From Leishmania mexicana MHOM/GT/2001/U1103 (taxonomy: Eukaryota; Euglenozoa; Kinetoplastea; Trypanosomatida; Trypanosomatidae), in NCBI RefSeq assembly GCF_000234665.1, contig NC_018325.1, positions 353,012 through 417,011 on the forward strand: a stretch of DNA of 64,000 nucleotides, given 5' to 3'. How positions within the stretch are numbered: the first letter of the stretch is position 1; each line of letters opens with the position of its first letter. Below the pieces are notes generated by a model. It was not told the origin of the DNA and did not search any database. It worked only from the letters and a program-made list of their open reading frames with translations. Shown here in pieces: positions 17,738 through 27,300 of this stretch. The position numbers and the translations under genes were made by a program.

Positions 17738-18988
17738 ATACCCTTTTGGAGGCTCTGTTGCCGCTGAGGAGAGCGGAGTCGCACTGGGAGTCGGGCGGGG
17801 AGGGGGATGTGTACATGCCTGTGCGGACAGGTGTGGGCACCGGAGCAACCGGAAGCGTTGTGTGCAAGATGCACGTCTTCTGAAGGCATCCGTGTCTGCT
17901 CTGTCGCCGTGTTTAGTCTCCGCCCTCTCTCCCTCCCCTTTCCTCTCCCCCGCACGTCTGTGTGTACGTGTGTGTGTCGCTCATGCACACACGTACATGC
18001 CCAGGCAGACCGACCGGCATGCGACACGCGAGATAACGCCCCCCCTTCGCCCTCCATTCATAGCAACAGACATGCCCACCGATATATGTATACACCCAAC
18101 TATATATATATATATACACACACACACACAACGATGCACTCCGTGTGCTGCTGCTGCTTCTTTTGCCTGCTTCCTCTTCAGTGCCCTCCGTGAGCTGGGA
18201 TGCTTCCTCCTTGCTTCCACCCTCCCTCCTCCCAATGTTGCCGAGCTAGGGGGCGCCATCTTCCCCTCTCCCCCTCTCGCACTCCCTCCCCCCCCGCCCC
18301 TACCGGGCGACGCCCCCAGCAGGCTAGAAGATGGGGGTGGAGCACCGCCCCCCCCCGCTCACTCTAGACTGCCGTCTTCCTTCCCACCGACTCTCTCTCT
18401 CCCTCACATCTCACATCAGCGAGGGGCAGGTGGTGGTCACACGTGCGCAGACGCGTCGGTGCAGGCGTCGGGGCACACCTCGCGCACGGGCACGTGTGCC
18501 CAACTTTTCGCCCCTCCTGTTGTGCGACGCCCAAGCGTCCCCTGCGGTGAGGGGGGCGGGCGGGCCCGATGCTGTGCTCGCTCTCTCTTCCTCCATCCGA
18601 GTAGATTTTTTCACATGTACGTATGCGTATGTCACTTACTTCTCTCTCCCTCCTCCGCCTCCCTCACCCTCCCTCACCCCCATACACACGCACACACGCG
18701 TTGTCCTTGCCCACTCCACCATCATGCACACCCCCAACCCCTTTCACTCCTGCCGCGGTGGGCTTTGGCCCGTCGACTCGTCGGCGTACAACGGCGGCGC
18801 GTCGCCACAACTACGGCGATGTGGCTACCACAGAGTAGGCAAGCATCACAAGTGTGTGCGCTCGCACTGTGCGTGGACCTTCGTTTTTTTGCTACCCCCC
18901 CCCCTCCCCCTCCCCTGCTCGGCTCTCTCACACTCTCACACTGTACACTGCTGTTGGTGTTCGCGACTGGTCTTGCTCGCCTCCAGGC
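17738..18988. other. intergenic spacer
   Basis: No gene seen. It contains a (TA)n/(CA)n patch near 18102-18130, several long C-runs (about 18283-18300, 18348-18357, 18894-18915) and TG/CA-rich stretches. A 576-codon frame overlapping the end of H2A and this spacer has Pro/Ser/His low-complexity composition and is rejected. Confidence 0.6.
18880..18986 (+). promoter_or_regulatory. SL trans-splice acceptor very close to the ATG
   Basis: T- and C-runs at about 18884-18915 are followed by pyrimidine-rich sequence with no AG until CCAG at 18985-18986, only two bases before the ATG at 18989. If used, the spliced leader would sit almost directly on the start codon. An upstream AG, near 18850, is the alternative. 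Confidence 0.4.
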
Positions 18989-19993
18989 ATGCCGTCCTCT
19001 CTCGAGTCGCCGCTGCGCACGCTCTTTGGGTCGCTGGAGAAGAATTACCCGCAGTACCATGACCACCTCGCGCAGGCGCACAAGATGGCGTGCCAGGCCT
19101 CCGAGGCGCTGGACAAGGCGTCACCGTACCTCGCCAAAGCGGCCAGCTACGCCTCCGTCGCAAAGGAGCAGGCTACCACGCTTAGGCTGGACGAGTTCGG
19201 CCCGATGTTGCTCGGCCTCGCACTCTGCTTCTTCGGCGGCTCCTACACAATGCTGGTCGCTGTCGTTGAGACAGTGCACCTGCTCTGCTGGGAGGATCTC
19301 AAGCACTCCTTCCAGGTGTTGTACCACAACTACGAGCTGGCAGCGGAGCAGAACTACAAGGACCTCTGCGTCGACACCGATGGCAACTGCGTGACAGACG
19401 TGCAGGAGGTGTGGGACGGCGACATGCTCTCTCGTAAAGCTGCGCTGTTCCTCAAGTCGGTGGACATTGAAGCTGCTCAGGCGGCGGGCCGCACCATCGG
19501 CGCTGCAACCATGTCGGTGATTGCGGCGTTGCGTGTGAGGTTTGCCCGATCGCTCGCACTCGGCGGGTCGCTGGCGAGTATGGCGATGACTTATATCCCG
19601 CTGGAGGCAACGCTGAAGGACGCGCTGCCAGTAGAGCACAAGAAGTGGTCCGGCGTCATCGCGAAAGCGGCGGCTAACGTGATCGCCATGACGCTGGCGT
19701 CCATGATGTGCGGTGCCATTTGCATGATGCACTGCTGCATCCGTGGCGCGCACATGTTTGTACAGCACGCCGTTCACATCGCGAAGGGCTATGGGCTGCT
19801 GGAGGATGACATGACGCTGGACAGCCCCAAGGCGACGGCGCTGGCTGCCATGGTCGCATCGATGGGGCTTCTCTGGCAGGTGACGTACACCGATGCGAAC
19901 CCTTTCCCCATCAACATCCTTCTCCTGCCCTTTACGGTGGCCGAGTACGTGCTGTTTTTCGTCGTGAACGGCTTCCTCTTCGCTACTCCGTAG
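18989..19993 (+). CDS. multi-pass membrane protein with EF-hand-like loop
   Basis: Protein of 334 residues; I do not know the family. The N-terminal 65 residues are helical and soluble. Hydrophobic segments follow at about 71-99, 170-203 (broken by Arg/Lys), 226-251 (Met/Cys-rich), 283-300 and 306-332. The loop after the first segment contains DTDGNCVTDVQE (129-140). This has acidic or Asn residues at the 1, 3, 5, 9 and 12 positions of an EF-hand-like calcium loop. The protein is therefore predicted to be integral to a membrane, with a possible calcium-binding loop on one side. Which membrane is unclear; there is no cleavable signal peptide. The start is supported by the last AG before 18989; the next Met is residue 33. 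Confidence 0.72.
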   Translation: MPSSLESPLRTLFGSLEKNYPQYHDHLAQAHKMACQASEALDKASPYLAKAASYASVAKEQATTLRLDEFGPMLLGLALCFFGGSYTMLVAVVETVHLLCWEDLKHSFQVLYHNYELAAEQNYKDLCVDTDGNCVTDVQEVWDGDMLSRKAALFLKSVDIEAAQAAGRTIGAATMSVIAALRVRFARSLALGGSLASMAMTYIPLEATLKDALPVEHKKWSGVIAKAAANVIAMTLASMMCGAICMMHCCIRGAHMFVQHAVHIAKGYGLLEDDMTLDSPKATALAAMVASMGLLWQVTYTDANPFPINILLLPFTVAEYVLFFVVNGFLFATP

Positions 19994-21651
19994 TGGGGGT
20001 GGGTGGGCCCGGTAAGCGCGAGAGCAGCCGAAGACGGCGAAAAACAGAGGAGGAGGAGGGGGAGGGGGGGGGCATGCTTGTGTCTACGTGTGCGTGGTGA
20101 TGATACACGTGACATGCCCTCCTCCTCCCGCGCATCTGTTCACCTCCGCCCTCCCTGCCCTTTCTCTCCCCGTCCTGTTCCTCCTGTCCGTCCGAGGGTC
20201 TCACTCCGACACTGTGTGTGTATGTGTGTATCTTTCGGTCCGTGCGCCTTTCTCTGTATTTAGATTTTGTGCTTGTGGACTGCTCTCCCTTCTCTTCTTC
20301 CCTTTTATTCCTCGTGCTTCCGATGACGGCGCACGTGTGCCCTCCAGCACTCCTGCCTTCTCTCCTCCCTGCCTTCCCCTGCATCCGCATCACCTTCCCA
20401 ATGAGGGCTCTGCCCCATCGAGATGGGAGGGAGGACAAGACCGTGTGCGCCGATCAGTGACACACACACATGCATGCATGCATGCGTTGCCTTGGGGAGC
20501 ATGGTGTTATGATTAGACGAACAGTGCGTATAATCGCGTGTTCCGAAGATGGAACTCGGCAAAGGAAAAACAAAAGGGCAACCGCAACGAATGCGGATGG
20601 TCGTGATGTGATGCGTGGCAGTTCTTCCACGGTCGTTGTCGTCATCATCATCACGGCCGCCGCCGCTGCCGCCGCCTCCTCCCTTTCTTTCATCACTTGG
20701 ACAGCTAGACAGGCACGGACACAGATCAGTCGCGCCTGTGCGACTCGTTGTTGTGAGGATGTGGTTACACACAACCACGCGTGTGCCGGCCCGAATCAGT
20801 GTGGGTGTGGGGGTGTGGGGGGGGATGACTTCTTTACCCCACCCCACCCCCACACACCGATTCGGGCCGACACACGCGTGGTTGTGTTGGTGGTCGTCGC
20901 GAGAACGCATCGATGCGCTCGTCCAACTCTTCTTCCCCCGCACGCCGCTCCCCCTTCGTGGAACTATAACAAATGACCCAGGCAACATGCGCCACCGAGA
21001 GAGAGAGGCTGCTCACACCTCGAAGATGAGTAGTGACGAAGCCACTCCCCAGTCACTGATGTAGTGCGATGAACACCATCGCCGCTGCGGACTCTGCAAG
21101 GGTGGCAGCAAGGCGGAGGCGCCAGCCCCTCTCTTCTCTCTCGCACGTATCGTGTTGCACGCGCATGTCGGCGTGCACTTGTGTGTGTGTGTGTGTTCGT
21201 CTCCCCTCGCGTTGCGGCACCCTTCATTACCGCAGTCGCTTCTCTCTCTCCACGCATCTTCTCTTTTCCACCACCACCACCACCACCACCGCGTTGCTCC
21301 ACTTCACCTCTCTCGCCCATCCCCGCGACGACTCCGCCGCCATTCTTGCCGCCGGCACTGCGGCCCCGTCTGCGTGCACACACATCTACGTCCCCGTGAC
21401 CCGCGCCTCTCTTCACCTCTGGCGCCGGCAGTGTGCGCACTGAAGGGGAACAGGGAGGAAACAGCTGAAAGGCACAGAGACCGAGCTTGTAACAACTGGG
21501 GAACACGTCGGTGGCTTTCATCATCGCCGCACATCCCCCACCCGTCTCGCATCTGCAGTGGTAGCTGCAGTAGCTGGCTTCACCACCCCACCTCTACGAT
21601 CGAACCGCATACACACACACACACACATACACACAGGCGCCTGTGCCCACG
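19994..21651. other. intergenic spacer with long inverted repeat
   Basis: No protein gene seen in 1.66 kb. It contains a G/A-rich stretch after the stop (about 20050-20071), a CATGCATGCATGC run near 20469-20483, a trinucleotide (GCC)n-like patch near 20658-20680, the large inverted repeat at 20767-20890, a (CCA)n run near 21270-21290 and a CA run near 21610-21630. The long antisense frame over 20305-20988 is a side effect of the palindrome and of simple sequence. Confidence 0.6.
20767..20890. repeat. long near-perfect inverted repeat (hairpin)
   Basis: The left arm (about 20767-20824) starts ACACAACCACGCGTGTG and continues CGGCCCGAATC. The right arm (about 20836-20890) is its reverse complement. 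The outer roughly 36 positions differ at only two places; the inner part pairs a G-rich strand (GTGTGGG repeats) with a C-rich one. A loop of about 12 bases contains ATGACTTCTTTA. A transcript of this region would fold into a stem of roughly 50 base pairs. Confidence 0.85.
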
Positions 21652-22974
21652 ATGAGCGCCACGCCGTCGACTGTGCTCCTGGGCCTCTTCGACGGCTACA
21701 TGTCCCATAAGCGTGATCGGCTCACTTCGGAAACCAAATTAGGCGGCACGCCGACGTATTTTCCGTCGTTGACTGACGCGGACAAGGCACAGATACATCG
21801 CTGGACGAGCTGCGGTGTCTGTGGCCATGCTATGAGTCTCCTTACCCAGGCGTACAGCCCGCTGCCCACAGCGCCGACGAACCATCCGCACCACCGCATG
21901 GTGTACGTGTTTGCCTGTAACTCTGGCTACTGCTCTCGGCAGCCGACGAGCAGTATGGTGGCCTTTAGCGTGCAGGTGGATCAGGAGGATGAACAGGCGC
22001 TCGCCGAGACCGCCGAGGACGACGAAGACGAGGTGATTGAGACGGGTCCACTGCTGCCGTCGGAGCTGCCCGAGGCCGTGCTGCCGCCATGCTACGTCTA
22101 CATCGATGCGGAGCCGTCCAAGGAGGTTGTGGTGCCGACGGACATCGAGCGTGAGCTTATCAAGATGGCGGAGGAGAACGCGCGGAGCACCGTCACAGAT
22201 GAAGAACTGCAGCAGCTGGAGCAGACGATGGACCTGAAGGACAAGAAAACGGACTACTACTACGAGAAGTTCCGCTCACGGGTTGCTCGAGCGCCGAATC
22301 AAGTATTGCGCTACTACGAGCGCACCGTGGCAGCACCAGCAGCCACATCTGCGTCGTTGCGCGGGAAGGATGTCAAACCGATCTTCATGAACCCGGACAA
22401 AGTGAAAGCCATGGTCACCATCCCTGCATGCGCCTGCTGCGGCTCTGCACAGACAGCAGAGCTGCAGGTGATGCCGACATCCCTGTACTACCTGCACGTC
22501 AGCGAGTACACCGCACTCGCACGGGCAGACGCCGCCCCCATGGCGGCTTCTGCGGGGACGCCGGGAGCAGCCATCACGCAGGGCAATGCAGTCGACAAGC
22601 AGTCACCTGTCGCATCGCCCAGCGCGTCTACGCCGGCGTGCAGGACATCTGCGTCGTCCGGGGCCGCCACTGCCCCCGAAAAGGGGATCTCTAACAATGT
22701 TGATGACGGCTGCGACTTTGGAACCATCACCGTGTACGTGTGCGGGAAGGACTGCGCGGCACGGCAGGATGGCGTGGTGCTACGTCGCGAGACCCTGTGC
22801 GTGGAGGAGGCCCCCACCATGCGAGACGAGGAGCGGGCAGCGAAGGCAGACGCTGCCAAGGCAGGCGCCGACGGTGTCACACACAAGGTAACGCTACGAG
22901 AGCTCCTGCACGGAAACGGGGAGTGCGATGAGGACATGGAGGAGGATGATGACGAGGGGGGGCCACATCGATGA
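21652..22974 (+). CDS. TSR4/PDCD2-family protein (ribosome biogenesis)
   Basis: Protein of 440 residues. TSR4/PDCD2 proteins are cytosolic chaperones for ribosomal protein uS5 (RPS2) and are needed for 40S subunit assembly. The N-terminal TYPP part has GGTP at 31-34. A zinc-binding pattern C54-x2-C57 and C89-x3-C93 surrounds LLTQAYSPLP. An acidic region follows (about 115-135). The PDCD2_C part starts at YYYEKFRSRV (near 202), with APNQVLRYYER, CACCGSA, ELQVMP and the final TITVYVCGKDC near 360. A Ser/Ala/Thr insertion splits this domain (about 290-345). The C-terminus is strongly acidic. The ATG at 21652 is used; the upstream GTG at 21643 is not needed. Confidence 0.88.
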   Translation: MSATPSTVLLGLFDGYMSHKRDRLTSETKLGGTPTYFPSLTDADKAQIHRWTSCGVCGHAMSLLTQAYSPLPTAPTNHPHHRMVYVFACNSGYCSRQPTSSMVAFSVQVDQEDEQALAETAEDDEDEVIETGPLLPSELPEAVLPPCYVYIDAEPSKEVVVPTDIERELIKMAEENARSTVTDEELQQLEQTMDLKDKKTDYYYEKFRSRVARAPNQVLRYYERTVAAPAATSASLRGKDVKPIFMNPDKVKAMVTIPACACCGSAQTAELQVMPTSLYYLHVSEYTALARADAAPMAASAGTPGAAITQGNAVDKQSPVASPSASTPACRTSASSGAATAPEKGISNNVDDGCDFGTITVYVCGKDCAARQDGVVLRRETLCVEEAPTMRDEERAAKADAAKAGADGVTHKVTLRELLHGNGECDEDMEEDDDEGGPHR

Positions 22975-24363
22975 TGAGGCGGTGACGACGGCTTAAAGCG
23001 GCCGGTGCGCATGGGAGGACGAAGATAAGGTCGTGTCGAGAGAGACGTGAGGTGTGGCGGCGGCTGCGCCCTGCCCCTACCCGGCCCCCCTCGTCCCTTT
23101 CCTTGCTGTATACGAGTCACAGCACCACGCACGTCTCTGCCTGTCGGTGCGCGCTCGCCTCCCCGTCGTCCCTCGTCTGTCCTCTCCTCCCCCCTCCTCC
23201 GGCGGACAAGTTCCGCACCATTTCGTTTAAACACAGAACACACAGCACGACTTTCCAAGTCGCCACCCGCAGCGCCTGGAAAGGTGTGGCGTCAGCTCAT
23301 CTCCGTCGTCCCCCATGCAGCAGGCACGGACGAGACACGTCACCGTCTTCTCCGAGTGCTCGAGGACCAGAGCCCCCCCCCTCCTCCTCCTCCTTCCCCA
23401 CGCGCATGCACGCATGCACACTGACAAGGGCTCCTATCAACTCCCACGGGCTCCCTTTTCTCGTCGTCCTACCCGTTACTACGGCAACGCATGACGGAGA
23501 CCAAAGCCAAGGGCCCACCACCGCCGTCTCCTGCACGGCGTTCCATCGTGGCCATCACCCTCTACTCGATCACCATTTCTCTCCTCTTCACACCCTCCTC
23601 CCATTACCGCACACATCTCTCCACCCATTTGCCCCCACAATGCCCGTGTTGCATGGCACACATCTTGGTCGCTGGCCGTGTTGGTGACCGCTACGACCTG
23701 CTGGTGTTGCTGTAGCAGTCGTCGCTGCAAGAGAAGTAAGGGCAGCAGGAAGAGGAGAGGGGGAGGGAGGGCACACGTCTTCTGACAAGGTGCAGCCACC
23801 TCCGTGTGTGCTGCTGGCACCCTCCCATCCTACCCCAGTGGACGCATCAGCGAAGCGCACAAAGTGAAGCGCTACTTTCTCTGTCTCTCTGTCTCTCTGT
23901 CTCTGTGTGTGTGTCGGCTGAAACACGGGTGACGGGCGCCTACTCTCCCGCGCCGCTGCACACGAGCCCGGGACATCGGCCTCCCCCCCTCCATCATCCT
24001 TCTCTCACCGGCGGTGAAGGTACACACGTACGACGCAATCTGCGCTGGCCTCTCGAACTCGTTTCGCCTCTCCCCTCATTTGCACGCGGTTTTCGGCGCG
24101 GTCGCGGCCGCTGCGAACCTTTCCTCTGCTTGCTTGCCTGTCTTGTATCAAACTCTCAGAGAGTGCGCGACGAGCGGCGAGGCGCGCAGACGGAGCAACA
24201 GAGAAGAAACTCATTTAACTCGGTGGGGCCGTCTTGCCAACGCCGCACACAGTTACCCTCTTCACGACGGGGGCACGCGCACGTTATCCGAGCATCGCGG
24301 ACACAAGTGAGAAGGAAATTGTAAAGTGCTCACGCAAGGCCAGAGCGCACGCACACGCAGGCT
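22975..24363. other. intergenic spacer
   Basis: No gene seen in 1.39 kb. Pyrimidine-rich and low-complexity sequence with a (CTCTGT)n-like stretch near 23877-23905, a (CCT)n patch near 23373-23397 and a plausible acceptor region around 24120-24162 before the next ATG. Confidence 0.6.
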
Positions 24364-27300
24364 ATGCCGTCCCCGTCCTCGTCCTCGTCCTCGTCGAGGA
24401 TGCACCCCTCGGAGGGCATCCGCAGGCCCGCGCGACTCTCTAGCTCTCACTCCTCTTCCTCTGCTTCGCATGACCGTCAAACCATCGGCCCATCGCCGCG
24501 TGGCGACCGCGTGATTGGTGCACAGACCCCACGATCTGTCGAGTTTACGGAGGCGCCACGCGCGGAGATGGGGGAGAAAGATATAGACAGCAGCAGCTTC
24601 GCTAGCTCCAGTGGCAGCCAGCTGCGTCGCCCGTGCGATGGTAATAGCGGCGATGCCCATCGCTGCGCAGTGTCGGAGTCGCCGAACCGTAGCCGTTGCT
24701 TCGAGATGCTTGAACACGTGCCAGAGAACGACGACCCCCACAGGACGGAGACGAGCGTGGCGCACGGCACTGTAACGTGGAATATGTCTCCCATGCTGCC
24801 GCCGCGATCAGGTGCGCGGGTAGGCGAGACAGCGTGTTGTGATACCCGCTCCACTTGCTCGAGCCCCGCCTCTGCTGCCTGCGTGATCACTGGTGGCACC
24901 GGTGGTTCTTCACGGCCATCTTCCTCTTGTCCCTCGCGTGGTGCGAGCTCGTCGCTGACGACGCCGAAGCGGGTGGACGGCGCTTTTGTGGGCGCTCACA
25001 GCTCTGCTGCGCAGCCGCCAGATTCGGGGGCGCCCCTCTCGAGCGATTCACTTGCGGCCTTGTCCACAGAGCAGATGGAAGCGGCACTCCAGTTGTACGT
25101 GGAGAAGGGTGGTGTTTACACGAGTGAGGTGACTTCAGCGCTCCAGGCACTGCCGTGGTGTGCCACGACCTTGGCGCACGCTTCGTCGGTCTCCAGCGTC
25201 GCTGATGCGTCCGCAGCGGACACGGACACGGAGGTGGAGCAACATTTGATCGATCCGGAGGTCTGGCTCGGCGCTGTGGCTGCAGCGACTGCCTCCGCAG
25301 TAGCAGTAGCCGAGAACGACGGGCAAGCAAGTGTGGCGGCGGCGCCTGCTGCCACGCGAATCGCTTCAGCGGGAGCCCTAGAAAAGACGCAAGGGCGACA
25401 CAGCACGTTCGAAGAGGGCTCGGCGATGATGATGCAGCCTTCAAATCTCGCCGACCCGTCTGCCCCTGTTCCCGTTGAACGAACGACGGAGAAGCGGCGC
25501 AGCTTGGGCGACTCTTCGAGTGAGCTTGCCGCTGCTGACAGTGCCTTTGCTGACCATGGAGCAGGCCGTGGCTCAGAGCGAAGCTCAGGCGTCGTCTCTA
25601 AGGTGGACAGTCGCTCCCATCGCCGCGGCGATGATACCGATGACGGCACGTCGAGGGTAAACAGTGCCAACGGTCATCATGTATCTACTGATCGAAAGCT
25701 GGCTTACAGTGACGCCGCCAACGACTCTACAGAGCGCGTCGCACGTGGGGAGCGCTCCCCCTCTCTGCCACAGCTGACGCCACGCCACCGATTAGACTCT
25801 GCGCCGCACACGCAGGAGCAGCGACAGCCCGTGTCCAGTTTTATGAGCAACACCCGGGCACTACGAAACTCGCCTTTATACTCTTCCGTGTCACCGATGC
25901 AGCGCTCTGTGGTTGACCGACGACGGTCTCCTGCAGCCGCGGCAGCGTCCTCGCCGGCGCTTGTCGCGAAAGACGCGACGGAGACCACCGCCTCCCCGGC
26001 TGCGTCAACGTTCGGTGCAGCCTTTGCGGGGACCGCAGGCATGCACGTCCTTTTCCAGCTGTGCCTGCGGACACCCCTGGCGACGGCCTCCGCGACGCTG
26101 AGGGTTAGCGACTGGTATGCACTCCTAGCCCAGCTGCGGCACGATGGGCGCCACAAGCTGCCACCGCAGCCAATCCTCGACGACGTCGCCCGCACCATCG
26201 CGCACGCAGTGCAGTCTGAAGGGCATTCAGGCGGGCTGACTTTGAGCGGTTTCACCCGCGTTGTACAGCGCCAGCTGAAGGAGGTGAGGCTCGACATGAC
26301 ATCGCCGCTTCCTCAAAATGTCCCCGCCGGCAGCGGGACGGCGTCGCAGCAGGAGGTGGCGTTGCACTTCCCGCAACACCCCAGGTATACGGTCACTGTG
26401 CCGACTTCTGCAGCAGTATCATCTCCGTCGCCCTCGCTTCCATCGAGACGCAGCAGCCGGTGGAACTCACAGACGAAGCTGACACCGGTGACTAATAGCG
26501 GCCAGTGGCGTGTGCTGCCGACGTGGTGCATGGCGCTTGCCGGCCTCTTCCCGCTGGAGATGTCGAAGGTGTGCCCTGTGCCCGTGGTGCGCTACCTGCG
26601 CAGCGTCGGGCTGATTCGCGCGGTGCTCGAGGCGATCATGCAGCGCCTGGAGATCGAGGTGGAGGCAATCCCTGGATGCGTGGCACCTACATCGAGCGCA
26701 GCCAGCAAGGAAGCACAGAATCCGTCCGAAGGCGCAGCGCTGGAAAGCTTTGTGTTGTCGCCGTCACGGGAGGGGTCTGGGGGGAGCAGATCGGTGAGCA
26801 ACCTGCTCGCTCGGAGCAGCGCCTCTGCCGGTGCCCGTCCCGCGAGCTCGACCGTCGTCACTGAGAAGGCTGTTGGCGGCAGTGGCGACAGAAACGGGAC
26901 ATGGAATGAGCGGCCGATTTGGGGCTCTACGACGGCGGGCAATCACCGCAGGAGGGTGCAGTGCCGTAAAAGGGGCGCTGCCACGAACGTGGTGGCAACC
27001 CCGGAGAGGGCAGGAGGCGACGGTGCGCTCGTCGCCTCAAACCCGCAGGGGGTGAGCAGCGGTAGCAGCCGTCCAAAGGCGGACACCACTGCCTCCACCG
27101 GTCGTGATACTGTCAGGTCGCACTACCTCGATCAGCGTCCCCTCGATGAGATCACCATCTCCGTCGTGGCGCGGGCCAAGGCGCGCCGTCTCATGGACAC
27201 GCTCCGGCGCCACACTGTCCCCATCAACCGCTACGAGTGCTTCGCGCGTGTGGAGCAGGAGGATGAGCCAGTGCAGCAGGCGCTGTGCTTTGTGTCTCGG

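Noticed and set aside
17664..19394. 576-codon open frame across the end of H2A copy 2 and the following spacer
   Set aside because: It overlaps H2A and the membrane-protein gene out of frame, and translates poly-C and TA/CA repeats.
20305..20988. 227-codon antisense frame in the spacer
   Set aside because: It translates the inverted repeat and simple repeats; the + strand frame over the same place gives similar peptides because of the palindrome.
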